A stretch of DNA of 64,000 nt from Ruminiclostridium cellobioparum DSM 1351 = ATCC 15832. Its GTDB lineage: Bacteria > Bacillota > Clostridia > Acetivibrionales > DSM-1351. Below the pieces are notes generated by a model, which did not search any database, was not told the origin of the DNA, and worked only from the letters and a program-made list of their open reading frames with translations. Made by a program: the position numbers and the translations under genes. The first letter of the stretch is position 1. Every line of letters begins with the position of its first letter. The stretch lies in assembly GCF_000621505.1 (NCBI RefSeq), contig NZ_KK211294.1, positions 1-64,000 on the forward strand, read 5' to 3'. This document shows, piece after piece, positions 18,187 to 27,512 of this stretch.

Positions 18187-18346
18187 GTTCTGCAATGTTA
18201 ATAAATAAGTGGAAGGCTCTGATAAAAAACTTATATCACTTGTTTACAGAAAGTTCATCATTTATAAATGGTTTATTAACAAAGTTATACTAATATATAA
18301 ATATAAACTTTTTCATAATTTGTTTCTCCTTTAAAACCCTTTTTTC

Positions 18347-18371
18347 AGCCCCGTAAATTACGGGGCTTTAG
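18347..18371 (+). terminator. Perfect hairpin AGCCCCGTAA/TTACGGGGCT, weak terminator
   Basis: 10-bp arms around a single A. Only TTTA follows, so termination efficiency is doubtful. The remainder of the 18105-18451 gap is AT-rich and shows nothing else. Confidence 0.45.
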
Positions 18372-18451
18372 TATTGGCCAAATATTTGTAACATTCCGCA
18401 AATAAAATTCATTTAATATTATAGCTGAAAAATTACAGGAGTATAAAGGAT

Positions 18452-18790
18452 ATGTTTCTAAACAGCTATATTGGTGAAAATATATTTTTGTGCCTGAGAA
18501 AAATAGCCGAGCAGAATACGGTTTTAAACTATTTCTATGATGTTAACAACATAATCTTTGCCAAATTGATGGATGTTGATGAAATAGGCATCTGGCTGGA
18601 AGGGTCAGGAACCATGACAAAAATCATGGATGACAACGGTAAAGAGATCCCAAAGGAAAAACAGATATCCGAAAAAAGGTCTACAAGCATACTTGTAAGG
18701 TGGGAATACATCGATGATATATATGTTCTGAATCCAGGTGAAAAGAAGACTAAACTCATGGGCTTCAGATTTGATCCTACAAGAGAATAA
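18452..18790 (+). CDS. Conserved hypothetical protein
   Basis: 112 residues, soluble, with no signal peptide or membrane segment. The ATG follows AGGAG (about 12 nt upstream) and AAAGGA. I do not recognise a named family. The sequence has a beta-rich middle (ADVDEIGIWLEG-like segment) and a charged tail (PGEKKTKLMGFRFDPTRE). A bidirectional terminator follows. Function unknown. Confidence 0.65.
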   Translation: MFLNSYIGENIFLCLRKIAEQNTVLNYFYDVNNIIFAKLMDVDEIGIWLEGSGTMTKIMDDNGKEIPKEKQISEKRSTSILVRWEYIDDIYVLNPGEKKTKLMGFRFDPTRE

Positions 18791-18799
18791 AGAAAAGTA

Positions 18800-18832
18800 A
18801 AATGCCTGAAATTTGTACAATTTCAGGCATTT
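18800..18832. terminator. Bidirectional terminator
   Basis: AAATGCCTGAAATT and AATTTCAGGCATTT form an almost uninterrupted stem between two convergent genes. T-rich runs follow on both strands. Confidence 0.85.
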
Positions 18833-18839
18833 ACTAATT

Positions 18840-20501
18840 TTATTTCTTATCGCTGTCGGTTTCTCTTATTTCAACGCGTCTGATCTTACCGCTGATTGTT
18901 TTGGGAAGCTCTTCCACGAATTCGATAATTCTGGGATACTTGTACGGAGCAGTTACTCTCTTTACATGATCCTGGAGCTCTTTTACCAGCCCTTCACCCG
19001 GAGAATAGTTCCTGGTCAGGACGACGGTCGCTTTTACAATCTGACCTCTTATTTCGTCGGGAACGGCGGTTATTGCGCATTCCATAACGGCGGGATGTTC
19101 GATCAAAGCACTTTCCACTTCGAAAGGCCCGATTCTGTAACCCGAACTCTTGATTACATCGTCTGATCTTCCCACAAACCAGTAGTAGCCGTCTTCATCA
19201 CGCCATGCCACGTCACCGGTATAATAAATATCATCATGCCAGACCTTATTGGTCAGGGCTGTATCCCTGTAATATCCCCCAAACATTCCGGCCGGTTTCC
19301 TTTTAGAGGTTCTGACAACTATCTGACCTTCTTCACCGTCCTGAACAGAGTTGCCTTCATCATCCAGAAGGTCTATATCATATCCCGGTGAAGGTTTGCC
19401 CATGGACCCCGGCTTTGGCTCCATCCAGGGATAGGTTGCCAGGGTTACGGTCAATTCGGTTTGTCCGAAGCCTTCCATAAGCTTTATGCCGGTGGCTTTA
19501 TAAAATTGGTTATAAACCTCGGGATTAAGCGGTTCACCCGCCACTGCACAATACTTCAAACTGCTTAAGTCAAACTTTGTCAGATCCTCCTTTATAAAGA
19601 ACCTGTACATTGTTGGCGGAGCGCAGAAGGTGGTGACTTTATGTTTACAAATGATCTGCAGCAATTCCTTCGGAACAAATTTATTATAGTCATATACAAA
19701 AACCGCACTGCCTGCCAGCCACTGGCCGTAGATTTTTCCCCAGACGGCCTTTGCCCAGCCCGTATCGGCCACAGTCAGGTGTAAGCCGCCGTCGCTGACA
19801 TTTTGCCAGTATTTTGCCGTCAGGATATGGCCCAACGGATATAAAAAATCATGCTGAACCATCTTGGGCATGCCTGTTGTACCCGAAGTAAAATAAAGCA
19901 GCGATATGTCGCTGTTCTGTGAAGCCTGATCCCCGGTCGGTTTTTCAAAAACATTGGAGGATTTGTCAACTTCACTGGTAAAGTCAAGCCAGCCATCTTT
20001 GCTGTCTCCCACAAGAGCTTTATATTTAAGGCTGGGAGATTTGCTCAGGGAGTCCTCGATATGCATGATGACTTCCGGCTCAGATACAGAGACAATCATT
20101 TTTATGTCGGCGGCATTTGCCCTGTAAACAATGTCTTTTGATGTCAGAAGGTGGGTTGCCGGTATTGTCACGGCACCCAGTTTATGCAATGCCAGTATGC
20201 AGAACCAGAATTCGTAGCGCCTTTTTAATATCAGCATTACCGGATCACCCCGTTTGATGCCGGCAGCCTTAAAGAAATTTGCGGTTTTATCACTGTATTC
20301 TTTGAGCTGGGCGAAAGTAAAAGTTGCTTCCGCCCCTGATTCATCACACCATACAAGCGCAATCTTGTTTGGGTCGGTTTTTGCATATTCATCAACAACA
20401 TCGTATGCAAAGTTGAAATTCTCAGGTACTTTTATCTCAAAATTCTCATAGAAATCCTCATAGGATGAGAAGTCCAGCCGAGAAAGATATTTGTTTAACA
20501 T
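18840..20501 (-). CDS. AMP-forming acyl-CoA synthetase
   Basis: 553 residues of the ANL adenylating family, which activates a carboxylate to acyl-AMP and then acyl-CoA. The P-loop [12 protein letters not shown] lies at 203-214, the acyl-AMP motif is GFGQTEL, the hinge is [21 protein letters not shown], and the C-terminal catalytic Lys is in [10 protein letters not shown]. Overall it looks like medium-chain or aromatic acyl-CoA synthetases (ACSM type) rather than acetyl-CoA synthetase. AGGGGG precedes the ATG. It lies 20 nt after the XRE-cupin regulator gene, so the two are probably co-transcribed. The substrate is not readable. Confidence 0.9.
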   Translation of the reverse strand: MLNKYLSRLDFSSYEDFYENFEIKVPENFNFAYDVVDEYAKTDPNKIALVWCDESGAEATFTFAQLKEYSDKTANFFKAAGIKRGDPVMLILKRRYEFWFCILALHKLGAVTIPATHLLTSKDIVYRANAADIKMIVSVSEPEVIMHIEDSLSKSPSLKYKALVGDSKDGWLDFTSEVDKSSNVFEKPTGDQASQNSDISLLYFTSGTTGMPKMVQHDFLYPLGHILTAKYWQNVSDGGLHLTVADTGWAKAVWGKIYGQWLAGSAVFVYDYNKFVPKELLQIICKHKVTTFCAPPTMYRFFIKEDLTKFDLSSLKYCAVAGEPLNPEVYNQFYKATGIKLMEGFGQTELTVTLATYPWMEPKPGSMGKPSPGYDIDLLDDEGNSVQDGEEGQIVVRTSKRKPAGMFGGYYRDTALTNKVWHDDIYYTGDVAWRDEDGYYWFVGRSDDVIKSSGYRIGPFEVESALIEHPAVMECAITAVPDEIRGQIVKATVVLTRNYSPGEGLVKELQDHVKRVTAPYKYPRIIEFVEELPKTISGKIRRVEIRETDSDKK

Positions 20502-20521
20502 TTGTTATTTTCCCCCTAGTG

Positions 20522-21076
20522 CTAAAGAATAATTGCCAAAAATTTAGCCTGCTTGCCGTTTAAGGCTTTCATGCCATGGTTTGCAGAGGAGTCGAAATAT
20601 ACCGAATCTCCTTCCTCCAATACCAATTCATGCCCGTTGATTATTATTTTCAGGGTTCCCTCTATGACATAATTGAATTCCTGACCTTTATGCGAATTAA
20701 AGTGAACAGGAAAACTGTCGTCTTCAGGTGCAACAGTGACAATAAACGGTTCGGCCTTCTTGCCTATAAAGTTGTTGGCAAGACTCTGGTATTTATAATC
20801 CTCTCTTCTTTCCACATTGGCGCCTTTTCCTTTTCTGACCACCTGATAGGTGTGCAGCCTGGGATTATCACCGGTTAAAATGGCAGACAGCTCAACATTG
20901 AATCTGTTGGCTATCTGGTAAAGAAAGCTGACAGGAATATCGGTATTTCCACTTTCGTACTCAAGATAAATTTCTTCTGAAATATTAAGCTCAGCTGCAA
21001 GACTCTGGGCCGATATAGCCGAAATGTCACGCAGTTCCTTTATTCGGGATGCAATAAGCTTGATTTGTTCAGACAT
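20522..21076 (-). CDS. XRE-family transcriptional regulator with cupin domain
   Basis: 184 residues. The N-terminal helix-turn-helix spans about 8-62 (IKELRDISAISAQSLAAELNIS, YESGNTDIPVSFLYQIANRF). The C-terminal small cupin spans about 110-182 (HKGQEFNYVIEGTLKIIINGHE, EGDSVYFDSSANHGMK), expected to bind a small effector. It is first in a two-gene unit with the acyl-CoA synthetase, so it probably senses the substrate or product of that enzyme and controls the pair (inference). Confidence 0.9.
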   Translation of the reverse strand: MSEQIKLIASRIKELRDISAISAQSLAAELNISEEIYLEYESGNTDIPVSFLYQIANRFNVELSAILTGDNPRLHTYQVVRKGKGANVERREDYKYQSLANNFIGKKAEPFIVTVAPEDDSFPVHFNSHKGQEFNYVIEGTLKIIINGHELVLEEGDSVYFDSSANHGMKALNGKQAKFLAIIL

Positions 21077-21201
21077 TTAATCACCTTCCCATATATGTAT
21101 AATAAGCGATTTATTTTCTATAAACATAGCATATTTTATTAAACGGTGTATATATTGTAAGCAACCTTTTTTTTATACATTTTTAATGTTTTCTGCTCTG
21201 T

Positions 21202-21220
21202 TTATACCGATAATGTATAA
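21202..21220. promoter_or_regulatory. Candidate operator TTATAC-N7-GTATAA
   Basis: A perfect 6-bp inverted repeat in the divergent gap (21077-21391) between the XRE-cupin gene and the chemoreceptor gene. It may be the regulator's own site. The rest of the gap is AT-rich, with short GAAATTCC-like repeats near 21330-21370. Confidence 0.35.
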
Positions 21221-21391
21221 AATATCAAAAAGCATTAAAAGAAAAGCTGAAATGTACAAAAATCATCAAAGTGAGTATGGATATTATCGACACAATATGA
21301 TAGTATAAAAGAAAAAGTTACTAAGATTACCAAAGTTTCCGAAATTTCTTGAAATTCCAAAATTCCAAAAATACTGGGGGCGCGAGAGGCT

Positions 21392-22636
21392 ATGTCTATC
21401 AGTAAAAAGATAATATTGATTGTTGTGGGATGTATACTGATTGTGGGCGGCGGGGTTACCGCACATGAGTTTTTAGATTTTCCGATTCTGCTTGCAGGAG
21501 CGATTTTGGCCGTATTTGTAATTTGCGTGGGCACATGGCTCACATTTTCCCTGACCATTCCAATAAAGGTCCTTCTGAAAGTAGTTGAGAGAACTGCCAA
21601 TTTTGATTTGTCACATGATAAAAGCTATGACAGGATAAAGGGCAGAAGGGATGAAATGGGGCTGCTGGCAAGAAATCTTGCCTCCATGAGAGGCTCTTTG
21701 AGAGAGATGCTGGGTCTCATGCTGGACTCCTCCAAAAACATAATGGAAAATTCCCAGGAGGTTCAAAAATTATCCCAGGAATTAAGAGATAAAACAAATG
21801 ATACTCTTGAGACTACCGAACGTATTTCTGCTTCAATGGAGGAATCGGCTGCAACGACCCACCAGATAAATTTTGATACACAGGAAATCCTGCAAAATGT
21901 AAATCTGATTTCACAAAATTCCGAATCCGGTGCCGATTCTGCAAATCTGATAAGTAAAAAGGCCAGTGAGATAAAGGAAAGTGCCGTGAAGTCAGCCGAA
22001 AACGCCAGCAATGTTTATGAAGATGTCAAGCAGCAGCTCAAAACGGCCATGGATAAGGCAAAGGCCGTTTCTCAGATAGAATTGCTTGCCCAGGCCATAT
22101 TGCAGATTACCGAGCAGACAAATCTGCTTTCTCTCAATGCAGCAATAGAAGCGGCAAGGGCAGGGGAGGCAGGCAAGGGTTTTGCTGTTGTGGCAGATGA
22201 AATCAGAAAATTGGCCGACCAGTCCTCAAAAACAGCAGCCGATATAAAGAATATTGTGAAGACAGTAAACGAGTCGGTGGGTGCACTTACAGACAGTGCA
22301 GGTGTTCTTCTGGATTTCGTTGATCAGGATGTTCTTTCAGACTATAGAAAACTGATAGAAACAGGTGAACAATATTACTCCGATTCAGCCCGTTTCAGTT
22401 CAATGATGAATGAATTCAATGAATCCTCAAAAACCATGAATAAATCTATTTCCAATATAGTTGATGCTCTTGAACAGGTGACGGCAAGTGTAAATGAGAG
22501 CGCCGACGGAATAGAGACAATCACGGTGAAAACGGCTGAAGTTGCCGAACAGTTTAAAAATGTTGAGAATTCAACCCACAACAATCTGGACTTCTCGAAG
22601 AAGCTGGAGAATCAGGTGCGGAAGTTTACTCTGTAA
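21392..22636 (+). CDS. Methyl-accepting chemotaxis protein lacking a large ectodomain
   Basis: 414 residues. Two membrane segments (about 6-23 and 30-52) are joined by only a few residues (AHEFLDFP), so no extracellular ligand-binding domain exists. A HAMP-like region follows (about 53-105), then a long coiled coil. The conserved signalling tip is [30 protein letters not shown]. It must sense something in the membrane, in the cytoplasm or through a partner (inference). The ATG has a rather distant GGGGG upstream. A strong terminator follows. No che genes are nearby. Confidence 0.92.
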   Translation: MSISKKIILIVVGCILIVGGGVTAHEFLDFPILLAGAILAVFVICVGTWLTFSLTIPIKVLLKVVERTANFDLSHDKSYDRIKGRRDEMGLLARNLASMRGSLREMLGLMLDSSKNIMENSQEVQKLSQELRDKTNDTLETTERISASMEESAATTHQINFDTQEILQNVNLISQNSESGADSANLISKKASEIKESAVKSAENASNVYEDVKQQLKTAMDKAKAVSQIELLAQAILQITEQTNLLSLNAAIEAARAGEAGKGFAVVADEIRKLADQSSKTAADIKNIVKTVNESVGALTDSAGVLLDFVDQDVLSDYRKLIETGEQYYSDSARFSSMMNEFNESSKTMNKSISNIVDALEQVTASVNESADGIETITVKTAEVAEQFKNVENSTHNNLDFSKKLENQVRKFTL

Positions 22637-22680
22637 AGTATTTGTTTTATAAAAAAAATTTAATAGTTCAACAGATAAGG

Positions 22681-22707
22681 AAAAAGTCGGCTGCCGCCGA
22701 CTTTTTT
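22681..22707. terminator. Bidirectional terminator
   Basis: AAAAAGTCGG and CCGACTTTTTT flank a short loop between the convergent chemoreceptor and ABC operon. Confidence 0.88.
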
Positions 22708-22746
22708 AGTCATTTCGAAATTTATTTTACATACACCTGCATGCGC

Positions 22747-24153
22747 CTATTCTGACTTGATGGCTTCCAGTGCGCTGAGTTTCATAGCCCTTCTTGCAGG
22801 GGAAAAACCTGAAACAATTCCTATCAATATTGCAAAAACTATTGACAGCAGCGCCAGCCAGGGCGGAATAACCGATATCTTCGAACCGCCGCTGTTCATG
22901 CCCATTCCCATACCCATGCCCATTCCCACCATGCCGCCGTCACCTGAGTTCATAATATTTCTCCCTACGGTATTTAAAACCAGGGAGGCAAGATAACTCA
23001 GGAGGACACCGACGCACCCGCCAAAAAATCCGATGACGCCCGCTTCCAGGAGAAACAGCTGCCGGATATTGTTCATCTTGCAGCCCAAAACCTTCATAAC
23101 ACCTATTTCACGGGTTCTTTCGTATATTGACATTATCATGGTATTGGTAATACCGAGGGCGGAAATGAGAAGCGAAATCGCACCTATGCCTCCCAGTACC
23201 AACTGGATGGTCTGGGCCTGTTTCTGCATGGGCTTTCTCATATCGGCAAGGCTGTTCGTACCGTATCCCATTTCATCTATTTCCTTCTGCACGCGGTCCA
23301 CATCCTTCATATTGTCAACCATGACCATAAGTCTTTCAAAGCCTTTGGAAGTATCGGTGCTGGGCATGCCCCAATAATTGTCCTGTTTTCCGTTCTGGGA
23401 TTTTGCATTATCCTTCATAAGTTTTTGAAGGTAGTTGTAATCCATGAAAATGTATCCGTCTTTCTGCCAATCGTTAGTGACGGACAACAGACCTACTCCC
23501 TTGACTTTATATAGCTTGGGCGGTTTTTCGGAGGTTTCCGAACCTCCGATCCCCTCCTGGCGCCGCTTTTCTCCGTAACTCATATCAAAGGTTACTTCCA
23601 GTTTGTCTGTCAATACGTCAACAGGCGGCTTTGAGTTTGGACCCATCATACCATATCGTGTTTTAGGATTATAAAAATACTGCGGTATATTGCCTCCAAC
23701 CAGGATTTTATCGGTATCGCCCTCTTGAAGCAATCTTCCCTGCTCAACAGGATAATCGAAATTCTCTATGGTCCTGGCATCTATACCCATAACGGAAACA
23801 TAGGCCATATATTTGCCGGATACCAGCTTCATATTGCCTTCCACAACCGGTGTCACACCTCTTATGCCTTTTATTGCACTTATTTTTGATATGGCAATGC
23901 TGTCAAGCACAATCTCTTTTGGCGGACCACCGGTATTATCCGGAGAGTTTCTGTATTTTGTCACATTGATAATATTCAAATTGCCCATCTGTTTCAGCTG
24001 CTCTTCGAAATTTTCATTCATGCCGATGCCCAGGGATACCATTACAACAATTGCTGCTGTTCCGATTACAACGCCCAGTACGGTCAATATGGTTCTGGTT
24101 TTTCTTCTGAACAGGTTTTTCAAGCCCATGGATATAATATCAAAGCTCCTCAT
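22747..24153 (-). CDS. MacB/FtsX-type ABC transporter permease
   Basis: 468 residues: an N-terminal membrane segment (about 20-42, TILTVLGVVIGTAAIVVMV), a large extracytoplasmic MacB periplasmic-core-like domain, then three C-terminal segments of the FtsX fold (ISLLISALGITNTMIMSIYERTREIGVMKVLG). Between the second and third C-terminal segments is an unusual loop, GMGMGMGMGM flanked by Gly/Ser, encoded by a tandem six-base repeat (22898-22935). The start overlaps the upstream gene by 14 nt, indicating translational coupling. It probably works with the ATPase at 26584 and the secreted protein between them. Such permeases act by mechanotransmission rather than by classic transport. Confidence 0.88.
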   Translation of the reverse strand: MRSFDIISMGLKNLFRRKTRTILTVLGVVIGTAAIVVMVSLGIGMNENFEEQLKQMGNLNIINVTKYRNSPDNTGGPPKEIVLDSIAISKISAIKGIRGVTPVVEGNMKLVSGKYMAYVSVMGIDARTIENFDYPVEQGRLLQEGDTDKILVGGNIPQYFYNPKTRYGMMGPNSKPPVDVLTDKLEVTFDMSYGEKRRQEGIGGSETSEKPPKLYKVKGVGLLSVTNDWQKDGYIFMDYNYLQKLMKDNAKSQNGKQDNYWGMPSTDTSKGFERLMVMVDNMKDVDRVQKEIDEMGYGTNSLADMRKPMQKQAQTIQLVLGGIGAISLLISALGITNTMIMSIYERTREIGVMKVLGCKMNNIRQLFLLEAGVIGFFGGCVGVLLSYLASLVLNTVGRNIMNSGDGGMVGMGMGMGMGMNSGGSKISVIPPWLALLSIVFAILIGIVSGFSPARRAMKLSALEAIKSE

Positions 24154-26521
24154 CGAACAATAATTCCTTTCTTCTTCTTATTTTTCTACGAACCAGAAGA
24201 ATTACTGTTACCATGACTGCAAGCAAGCCTGTGCCTGATGCAATGTATGCCCACAGCGGAAATTTCTTTCCGCCCTCCTGGGGCATTGAACCATCGCCGG
24301 GCATAGGGGGAGGAGCCGGCATTTCTGAGGCATTTAATGTTATTTCCTTTTTAACCTCTTGTGGATTTCCTTCTGCGTCCTCATAGGAAAAAATGACGAA
24401 ACCTTTTACCGGACCTGCTGCCCCGGGGGTTATTGCACCGTCAAAGGAATCGGTCTTGCCGGGTTCGAAATTTCCCACAAAATAACTGGTGCCTTCAACT
24501 TTAAAATCGCCTTCAAGCTTGACCAACAGGTTATATAATGTGGATTTGCCCATATTATAAAAACTTACGTTTATAGGAACAGGATTGCCGATAAATGCTT
24601 CAGGCGGAAAACTGAAATCTCCTATTACCAGCCTTGTTGCCTGTGTAAGGGGAATTCCCACAATATCCTTTGTCGTATAAGGATTTCCCTTATCGTCCTC
24701 ATAGTCATAATTTACACTGATGGTATACTGCTTCGGTGCCGCATCCGATTTTGAGGAAAAACTGATTTGTTTCTTAATATTCTTTTTTGGTGAAATATTA
24801 TCTATGTAAAAAGAATTTGAATTAACCGTGGAAAAAGTACCATCATCAGAATTAAGGGTGATCTTAACGTTTTTTATTGCCGATGATTTGCTTGTATTCA
24901 ATATTGACAAATCCAGGGTAAAGGGCTGTCCTGCCTTAATGGTCTTGGGATTTATACTATAGCTGTCAATTATTAACCTGGGTACGGTTTTTCCGGTGGA
25001 ATTCTCCACATAGAAACCCACATATTGCATTACAGTCTGCTTGGAAGCCGCATCTGCGGAGGGTACATCATATTCCACATTCAGTGCGACAGCGTAATTT
25101 TTTGTTACGGCTTCATCTGAAATAAACAGCTGGAACTGTACATTTTTTGTTTCTCCTTTTTTCAGCGTAGGAATAATTATAGTGTTTTGTGTCCTTGGAA
25201 TTATTTCCTTATCTGCGGTAACCGTTACTTTTACGTTCCGTGCATCTTCAGTTCCGGTATTCACAACGTCAAAAGCCACCAATGCGTTTTCTCCTGGAGA
25301 GAGCGCCGAGGCGGGGGAAACAATATTCTTCAGTTCGACTATTGTCTGGGAGTCCTGTCCCTGTATATTGATAAAGAAATCAATCTCTTCGGAATGGCTT
25401 TCACCGTCAGGATCTGAATAGTCAAGCTTCAATTTCAGGCTATTGGCACCGGCCTCTATTTTCTTTGATGCCGAAAGATTATAGGTTATTGTTGAAGTAT
25501 CATATCCGTATATAATCGAACGGGTTTGCTTGCTTGTGGTTCCCTGGATGCTGACACCGTCATTTTTCAGGCCTAACAGCGTAACTGAAACGTTTTTTGC
25601 AGATAACTGGCCTTCGTTTTCAAGTGTGATATCCATCTGGAAGTCCTGTCCCGGCTGTACGGGAGAAGGATTTGTAGTCACGGTTTTAAGGATCAGCTTT
25701 GGAAGGGCGTTTCCTTCCAGTGTTTTTATATAGCCGGTTTCTGTGGTACTGTAATAATCATTATATGTATTGTAGAATTGAATATTAAATTTAATGGGGT
25801 ATGTCTTGGCTGCCGCTCCGGGAGCAATACTGAAGGTGAATTTAACCTCGGTGGCCTCATTGGGGAGCATTGAGTCAACGGTTTGAGACAGATTCATTGA
25901 TTCTATCTCAATTGGAACAGAACCGTCCAATACGGGGGAAACGGTGACCTTTTTGGCCACATACTGTCCTGCGTTCTTTATGGGCAGTGCATAGGTAATT
26001 TGATATCCCGCCTGTCCCGACGGTATGGGGGAGTTGCCTGAAATTACTATTTTAGGTGCTTTTTTAGTGGTGTCCTCCGGTGCTGAGGAGGAAGTATCGG
26101 GTATGGCCTGTGATATGTTGATAAAATCTGACAAATTGTAATCAACACCGTTGATTTTATAATAAATATTAACTTCCAGTCTTTTAGAGCCTCCGTTAAA
26201 TACGAAGGTCGTGTCATCGGTTTTAAAATTTGATCCCTCGGGCCTTGCTGTCAGCGTCGATCCTCCGTCCTTCAGGGAAAAGGAGGAGCCGGCGATTTCA
26301 ATATAATCCACCACAGCATTTGAGGTGTTTTTTTTGATATGAAGGGTTATATTGAACGTATCGCCGTCTGTAAGTGTCGGAGAATTGGATGTGTTATAGC
26401 TATAGCCGCTCAAAACCACATCCTTTACCTCGGCATTCACAGGGGTAACTCTAAATAAAACATTTGATAGTACTATCAGGCATATCAGCAGAATAGAAAT
26501 ATATTTTTTTACGGTTTTCAT
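24140..26521 (-). CDS. Large secreted, membrane-anchored beta-repeat (CARDB/COG1361-like) protein
   Basis: 793 residues. A signal peptide (about 1-30, ending VNAEVKD) is followed by at least four repeated Ig-like CARDB units. Each has the pattern of a Pro-rich start, 'PGQDFQMDITLENEG', 'SAKNVSVTL' and a later 'YSDPDGES'-type strand (units near 160-260, 275-395, 400-520, 530-640). A Pro/Gly/Met linker (PAPPPMPGDGSMP) leads to one C-terminal membrane helix and a basic tail. The protein is thus outside the cell, tethered to the membrane. It sits between the ATPase and the permease genes and may act as an adhesin-like or extracytoplasmic partner of the ABC complex. No enzyme motif is seen. Confidence 0.8.
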   Translation of the reverse strand: MKTVKKYISILLICLIVLSNVLFRVTPVNAEVKDVVLSGYSYNTSNSPTLTDGDTFNITLHIKKNTSNAVVDYIEIAGSSFSLKDGGSTLTARPEGSNFKTDDTTFVFNGGSKRLEVNIYYKINGVDYNLSDFINISQAIPDTSSSAPEDTTKKAPKIVISGNSPIPSGQAGYQITYALPIKNAGQYVAKKVTVSPVLDGSVPIEIESMNLSQTVDSMLPNEATEVKFTFSIAPGAAAKTYPIKFNIQFYNTYNDYYSTTETGYIKTLEGNALPKLILKTVTTNPSPVQPGQDFQMDITLENEGQLSAKNVSVTLLGLKNDGVSIQGTTSKQTRSIIYGYDTSTITYNLSASKKIEAGANSLKLKLDYSDPDGESHSEEIDFFINIQGQDSQTIVELKNIVSPASALSPGENALVAFDVVNTGTEDARNVKVTVTADKEIIPRTQNTIIIPTLKKGETKNVQFQLFISDEAVTKNYAVALNVEYDVPSADAASKQTVMQYVGFYVENSTGKTVPRLIIDSYSINPKTIKAGQPFTLDLSILNTSKSSAIKNVKITLNSDDGTFSTVNSNSFYIDNISPKKNIKKQISFSSKSDAAPKQYTISVNYDYEDDKGNPYTTKDIVGIPLTQATRLVIGDFSFPPEAFIGNPVPINVSFYNMGKSTLYNLLVKLEGDFKVEGTSYFVGNFEPGKTDSFDGAITPGAAGPVKGFVIFSYEDAEGNPQEVKKEITLNASEMPAPPPMPGDGSMPQEGGKKFPLWAYIASGTGLLAVMVTVILLVRRKIRRRKELLFDEEL

Positions 26522-26583
26522 AAGTTTTTATCCTCCAGGCTACACTTTGGTGTTATTTTTAAATTTATTTTGGTAAATTCCTT

Positions 26584-27288
26584 CTATTTTATCAAGGAAG
26601 GAGTTTTAAATTCCACTTTTTCAATATTGCCGTCCAGAATATGTATTATCTTGTCGGCGTAACCGGCAATGTTTGTATCATGTGTAACTATTATCAAAGT
26701 TTGATTATTTTTTCTGGCAATCCCGGTAATCAGGTCCATGACCTCCACGGTGGTTTTGGAATCAAGGTTTCCTGTGGGTTCGTCGGCGAAAACTATTTCC
26801 GGATTGCCTACGAAGGCTCTTGCAATGCCCACCCTTTGCTGCTGGCCGCCGCTCATCTGCGAAGGCTTTCTGTTGCTGTGGGATTTGAGCCCCACAGAGC
26901 TAAGCATCTGCTTTGATTTCTTGTCCCTTATCCAACGGGGAATTCCTTTAAAGGCCAGAGGCAGTCCGACATTTTCCATAGCTGTCAGGTTTGGGAGCAG
27001 ATTGTAGGATTGAAAAACGAAACCAATATATTTTTGCCGAAAAAGCACAAGTCTTTTTTCGTCTAATTTCTCAACATGTGTATTTTTTATTATGATTTCA
27101 CCTCTGGTCGGCTTTTCAAGCCCGGCCATGAGATTCAGCAGCGTGGATTTTCCTGAACCCGAAGTTCCAAGCAGGCAGCATATTTCACCCTTGCCTATGG
27201 AAAGATCGATATTTTCAAGAGCTATAACCTTTTCATTACCAACTCTGTATACTTTGCGGATTCCTTTTACTTCGATGATATTCTCCAA
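26584..27288 (-). CDS. MacB/LolD-type ABC transporter ATP-binding protein
   Basis: 234 residues with all ABC ATPase motifs: Walker A GTSGSGKSTLLNLM, Q loop FVFQSYNLLPNLTAMENV, signature MSGGQQQRVGIARAF, Walker B IVFADEPTGNLDS and the H loop IIVTHD. The ENVGLPLAFKGIPR region is typical of the LolD/MacB/FtsE group. The start is TTG 27288. GGAGG lies about 11-12 nt upstream, and the nearby ATG is out of frame. First gene of a three-gene operon with the CARDB protein and the FtsX-type permease. Confidence 0.93.
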   Translation of the reverse strand: MENIIEVKGIRKVYRVGNEKVIALENIDLSIGKGEICCLLGTSGSGKSTLLNLMAGLEKPTRGEIIIKNTHVEKLDEKRLVLFRQKYIGFVFQSYNLLPNLTAMENVGLPLAFKGIPRWIRDKKSKQMLSSVGLKSHSNRKPSQMSGGQQQRVGIARAFVGNPEIVFADEPTGNLDSKTTVEVMDLITGIARKNNQTLIIVTHDTNIAGYADKIIHILDGNIEKVEFKTPSLIK

Positions 27289-27512
27289 ATAAATTCATTC
27301 CTCCTTTGCCTGAATTTTCCTAACCATATTTAGACGAACCAATAATAATAAAGGTTCCCAATATAATGTAAAAAAATTTTTACATATATTGTACTTAAAT
27401 GGCGAAATTTGGGTGACTATTTCCCAACTTTATTATATAATATTCTTGTAAAAAAAATAGTGGGTGTATTTCTTAAGTTTTTCTTAATTAATGAGAAAGC
27501 GGGCGGGATACT

